Part shown: piece after piece, positions 31,345 through 33,228 of the stretch
How the letters are laid out: each line of letters begins with the position of its first letter
Position numbering within the stretch: the stretch's first letter is position 1
From: Gnetum montanum
Lineage: Eukaryota; Streptophyta; Gnetopsida; Gnetales; Gnetaceae
Direction: 5' to 3'
Assembly: GCA_015680685.1 (NCBI GenBank)
Contig: MNCI01006913.1
Span: 4,113-37,340, forward strand
DNA length: 33,228 nucleotides
Program-made: the position numbers and the translations under genes
Notes under the pieces: generated by a model
Told to the model about the DNA's origin: nothing
Seen by the model: only the letters and a program-made list of their open reading frames with translations
Databases searched by the model: none

Positions 31345-31556
31345 TTTAAGTTTTTGTTTTACAACATTTTTGTTTTACACATTTTTGTTTTACGAGTTTT
31401 TTTTTTACACATTTTTGTTTTACAACGTTTTTATCTTACACATTTTTGTTTTACAAATTTCTTTAACTTTTCTAATTTTTGTTTTACAAATTTCCTTAAC
31501 TTTTCTAGTTTTTGTTTTACAAATTTCTTTAACTTTTCTAGTTTTTGTTTTAGAAC
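31345..31556 (+). repeat. T-rich tandem repeats
   Basis: Units of ACATTTTTGTTTTAC (about 17 bases) grade into three units of about 35 bases (TTTTGTTTTACAAATTT, then CTTTAACTTTTCTA). F-rich ORFs here are repeat readings. Confidence 0.85.
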
Positions 31557-31577
31557 ATCATTATATTTTTTCCATTT

Positions 31578-31595
31578 TGTGTGTGTGTGTGTGTG
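31578..31595. repeat. (GT)n microsatellite
   Basis: A perfect GT dinucleotide run of about nine units. Confidence 0.9.
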
Positions 31596-31599
31596 ATCC

Positions 31600-33070
31600 A
31601 CCCTGTAAGTTTGTCATCCAATAAGTGTTCGGAATGATGGTATGAACTATTTTCATATTGATTGCTAATGTTTGATTTTTATGTTTAAGTTATAATGTTC
31701 ATACTAAGGTATGTTTCTTTTGATATGGAAGGCAATGAGACCACTTCATCCATCCATCCACCAATTTCTATGGTCTCTTTTGGCTTGGAAATGTACAGTC
31801 CCCTTCTAATAAGAACTTTTAACGAATCGGTGACTGGGTATTTCTCAAACTAAGGAAGGACTCAAGGATTGCAAAGGGTGTGACTTCAAGGGAACTTGAT
31901 GCTTTTGTGTTGGCCATTCTCTTGGGTGCTTGGATGTTTTCTTCTTGAGTTTTCTTACCGTTCTGATGTTACCCAATTATCGGAAGCTGAGACAATAAAA
32001 ATAATCAAGTCCTTGCATGGTGTGATTCTCACGCATAAAAACATAAAACACAGAAAAAAAAACAACGTGAGAATTCAAAGCACACCCCTTAGATGAATAA
32101 ACTTGGGCTATAAGCACTGGTTATGGAACCAAAAGTGTTCCCTCTAACTAAGGCCCTTCTCGCTTTCCATTCTCTCCTTTGTTTCATCGGAATGGTGGTG
32201 ACTCTTGGGGAAGGCATTCTTGTCATCCAAGTGGATGGTTTAGCCGAATGCATTGATGCGAAGTCACTGGAAGTGGTTGGTTTGGGGCCGGACTTGGAAT
32301 GGGATTTGCTAAGTCACATTAATCATGCAACACACAAGGGTCTGTTCCCCACCTTGTTCTTGGGATTCCATTCCATTCTCTTCTCTCCATCCTTCTCTCC
32401 ATTATCCACCTCATTACCGGTTGTATCATTAGTGTATATATTTTGGTTGATGCATTGTTTTCTTTTTGGTAAATTCTTACGGTTAAGACTTTAACTCTTG
32501 TTCCAAAGGACATTCCCAGAGCNACGATTTTTTCAATTTTCTCTTAGCCCCGAAATTTTTGATTTTCTTCCTAACCCCTACACCTTCGGTAGTCATCATT
32601 AAAATATTCCCAGATCCGTATTAGCCATACCACAACCTAGACAATGAACTTACACCAAAGCAAGGTATTAATTACATAATGATTCATTTACCCTTGCTAA
32701 TATAAGATTGTGTTGTGTGTGCAGATGGATCATACAAACAACGGATTAGATCTGGAGCAAACACTTGGAATGGAGCAGTGTTGAAGCAACTATGCAAGGA
32801 GCAAGATCGATGGTGCGCTTATGGATGGACAACAAAGGTGCAATCTTGGCATTGGCAGCAGCAACACTTCTTTCTCTCTCTTTCTTCTCAACTGCCAACA
32901 AAGGTCTGATGTCATTGTAATAAGGTGTTCACCCTTGTTGTCATGAACACCATTTTTGTCAAGTCTTATAATAATGATCTGTTAACATGTCATCCCATTA
33001 GTTCCATTCCCCTAAATAATTCCATACCTTCGCATATATTATTGTAAGGAACTCAAGGATGAATTTTCAT
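31600..33070. other. Element 2 3' non-coding region
   Basis: About 1.5 kb with no recognised gene. A 123-codon ORF at 32123-32494 (MEPKVFPLTKALLAFHS...) has no family features that I recognise. A single N lies at 32523. The region fits the long non-coding 3' parts of Athila-type and large non-autonomous elements. Confidence 0.5.
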
Positions 33071-33074
33071 TCAG

Positions 33075-33085
33075 TCATGGGGGTA
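33075..33085 (+). other. Polypurine tract of element 2
   Basis: TCATGGGGGTA precedes the LTR start TGATGAG. The purine run is short, but it is correctly placed. Confidence 0.6.
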
Positions 33086-33228
33086 TGATGAGACGCAATA
33101 TGCATAAGCCGCGATATCGCGGCCGCTGCGATATCGCATCCCATGCGATGTCACATACGTGATATTGCGGTTCGCCGTCAAATCTATAAATAAGAGGTGG
33201 CACTCCCCTTATTTTCGATCCTAGGCTT
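33086..33228 (+). repeat. Element 2 3' LTR (partial)
   Basis: It matches the first about 130 bases of the 5' LTR, with about 14 extra bases in the GCGATATCGC region and the same TATA box at 33184-33192. It is cut by the window end. Confidence 0.9.

Larger units (their letters stand above)
26908..33228 (+). mobile_element. Athila-like non-autonomous LTR retrotransposon (element 2, right end cut)
   Basis: A 950-bp 5' LTR (26908-27857), a primer site, gag, protease, about 2 kb without coding signal, a G-rich tract and the first 143 bases of the 3' LTR are present. Protease motifs and the CX2CX3HX4C zinc knuckle point to the Athila side of the Tat/Athila group. Neither RT, RNase H nor integrase is found in the complete internal region (27858-33085), so replication would need helper proteins. 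Both gag and protease are broken. The far LTR end and target duplication lie outside the window. Confidence 0.85.

Noticed and set aside
31298-31624. Phenylalanine-rich ORFs
   Set aside because: They are readings of T-rich tandem repeats.
32123-32494. A 123-codon ORF in the 3' part of element 2
   Set aside because: No motif, no repeat of it elsewhere in the window and no codon signal I could trust.

Overview
This window looks like nuclear DNA from a large, transposon-rich plant genome. The basis is nested LTR retrotransposons of the plant Ty3/gypsy Tat/Athila type, a degraded pentatricopeptide-repeat (PPR) gene fragment, plant-type introns, and no intact single-copy gene. The species cannot be named from the sequence. 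A gymnosperm or another slow-turnover genome is a guess, based on the large size and old age of the elements.

Layout. (1) Positions 1-2409 and 25115-26907 are one older locus, called element H here. It lies on the minus strand and has a partial 3' LTR (about 1-1168), a polypurine tract and a decayed coiled-coil protein gene. (2) A 22,700-bp Ty3/gypsy element of the Tat lineage (element 1, minus strand, 2410-25109) sits inside that gene. It is flanked by a TTTAT target duplication. Its LTRs are about 2.2 kb. In minus-strand order it carries gag and protease (18748 to about 15600), an oppositely oriented gene (10391-15293), and a separate RT / RNase H / second RNase H / integrase ORF (9858-6390). 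(3) The 5' LTR of element 1 was itself split by a 3,560-bp TG...CA insertion (19794-23353, CATAG target duplication). This insertion holds a PPR pseudogene, promoter-like repeats and a 283-bp assembly gap. (4) To the right, a second LTR element (element 2, plus strand, 26908 to beyond the window end) has 950-bp LTRs, a tRNA primer site, gag and an Athila-like protease. It has no reverse transcriptase or integrase, so it looks non-autonomous.

Most notable content. The antisense gene inside element 1 has its own TATA box. It also has four introns in its own direction that each preserve reading phase. It encodes a plant-mobile-domain/plant-transposon-like region, an acidic linker and a coiled coil. 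It sits between protease and RT, where Ogre-type Tat elements are known to have an intron. A conserved motif of about 22 bp forms arrays near both sides of this gene and after integrase, and TAGC/GTAGC palindromic words fill the LTRs and leaders.

All coding regions are broken by stops and frameshifts. Many look like C-to-T/G-to-A changes, as expected for old methylated repeats. Three catalytic aspartates of the pol enzymes read as asparagine. A 254-bp exact inverted copy bounded by single Ns (25735-25988) looks like an assembly artefact.
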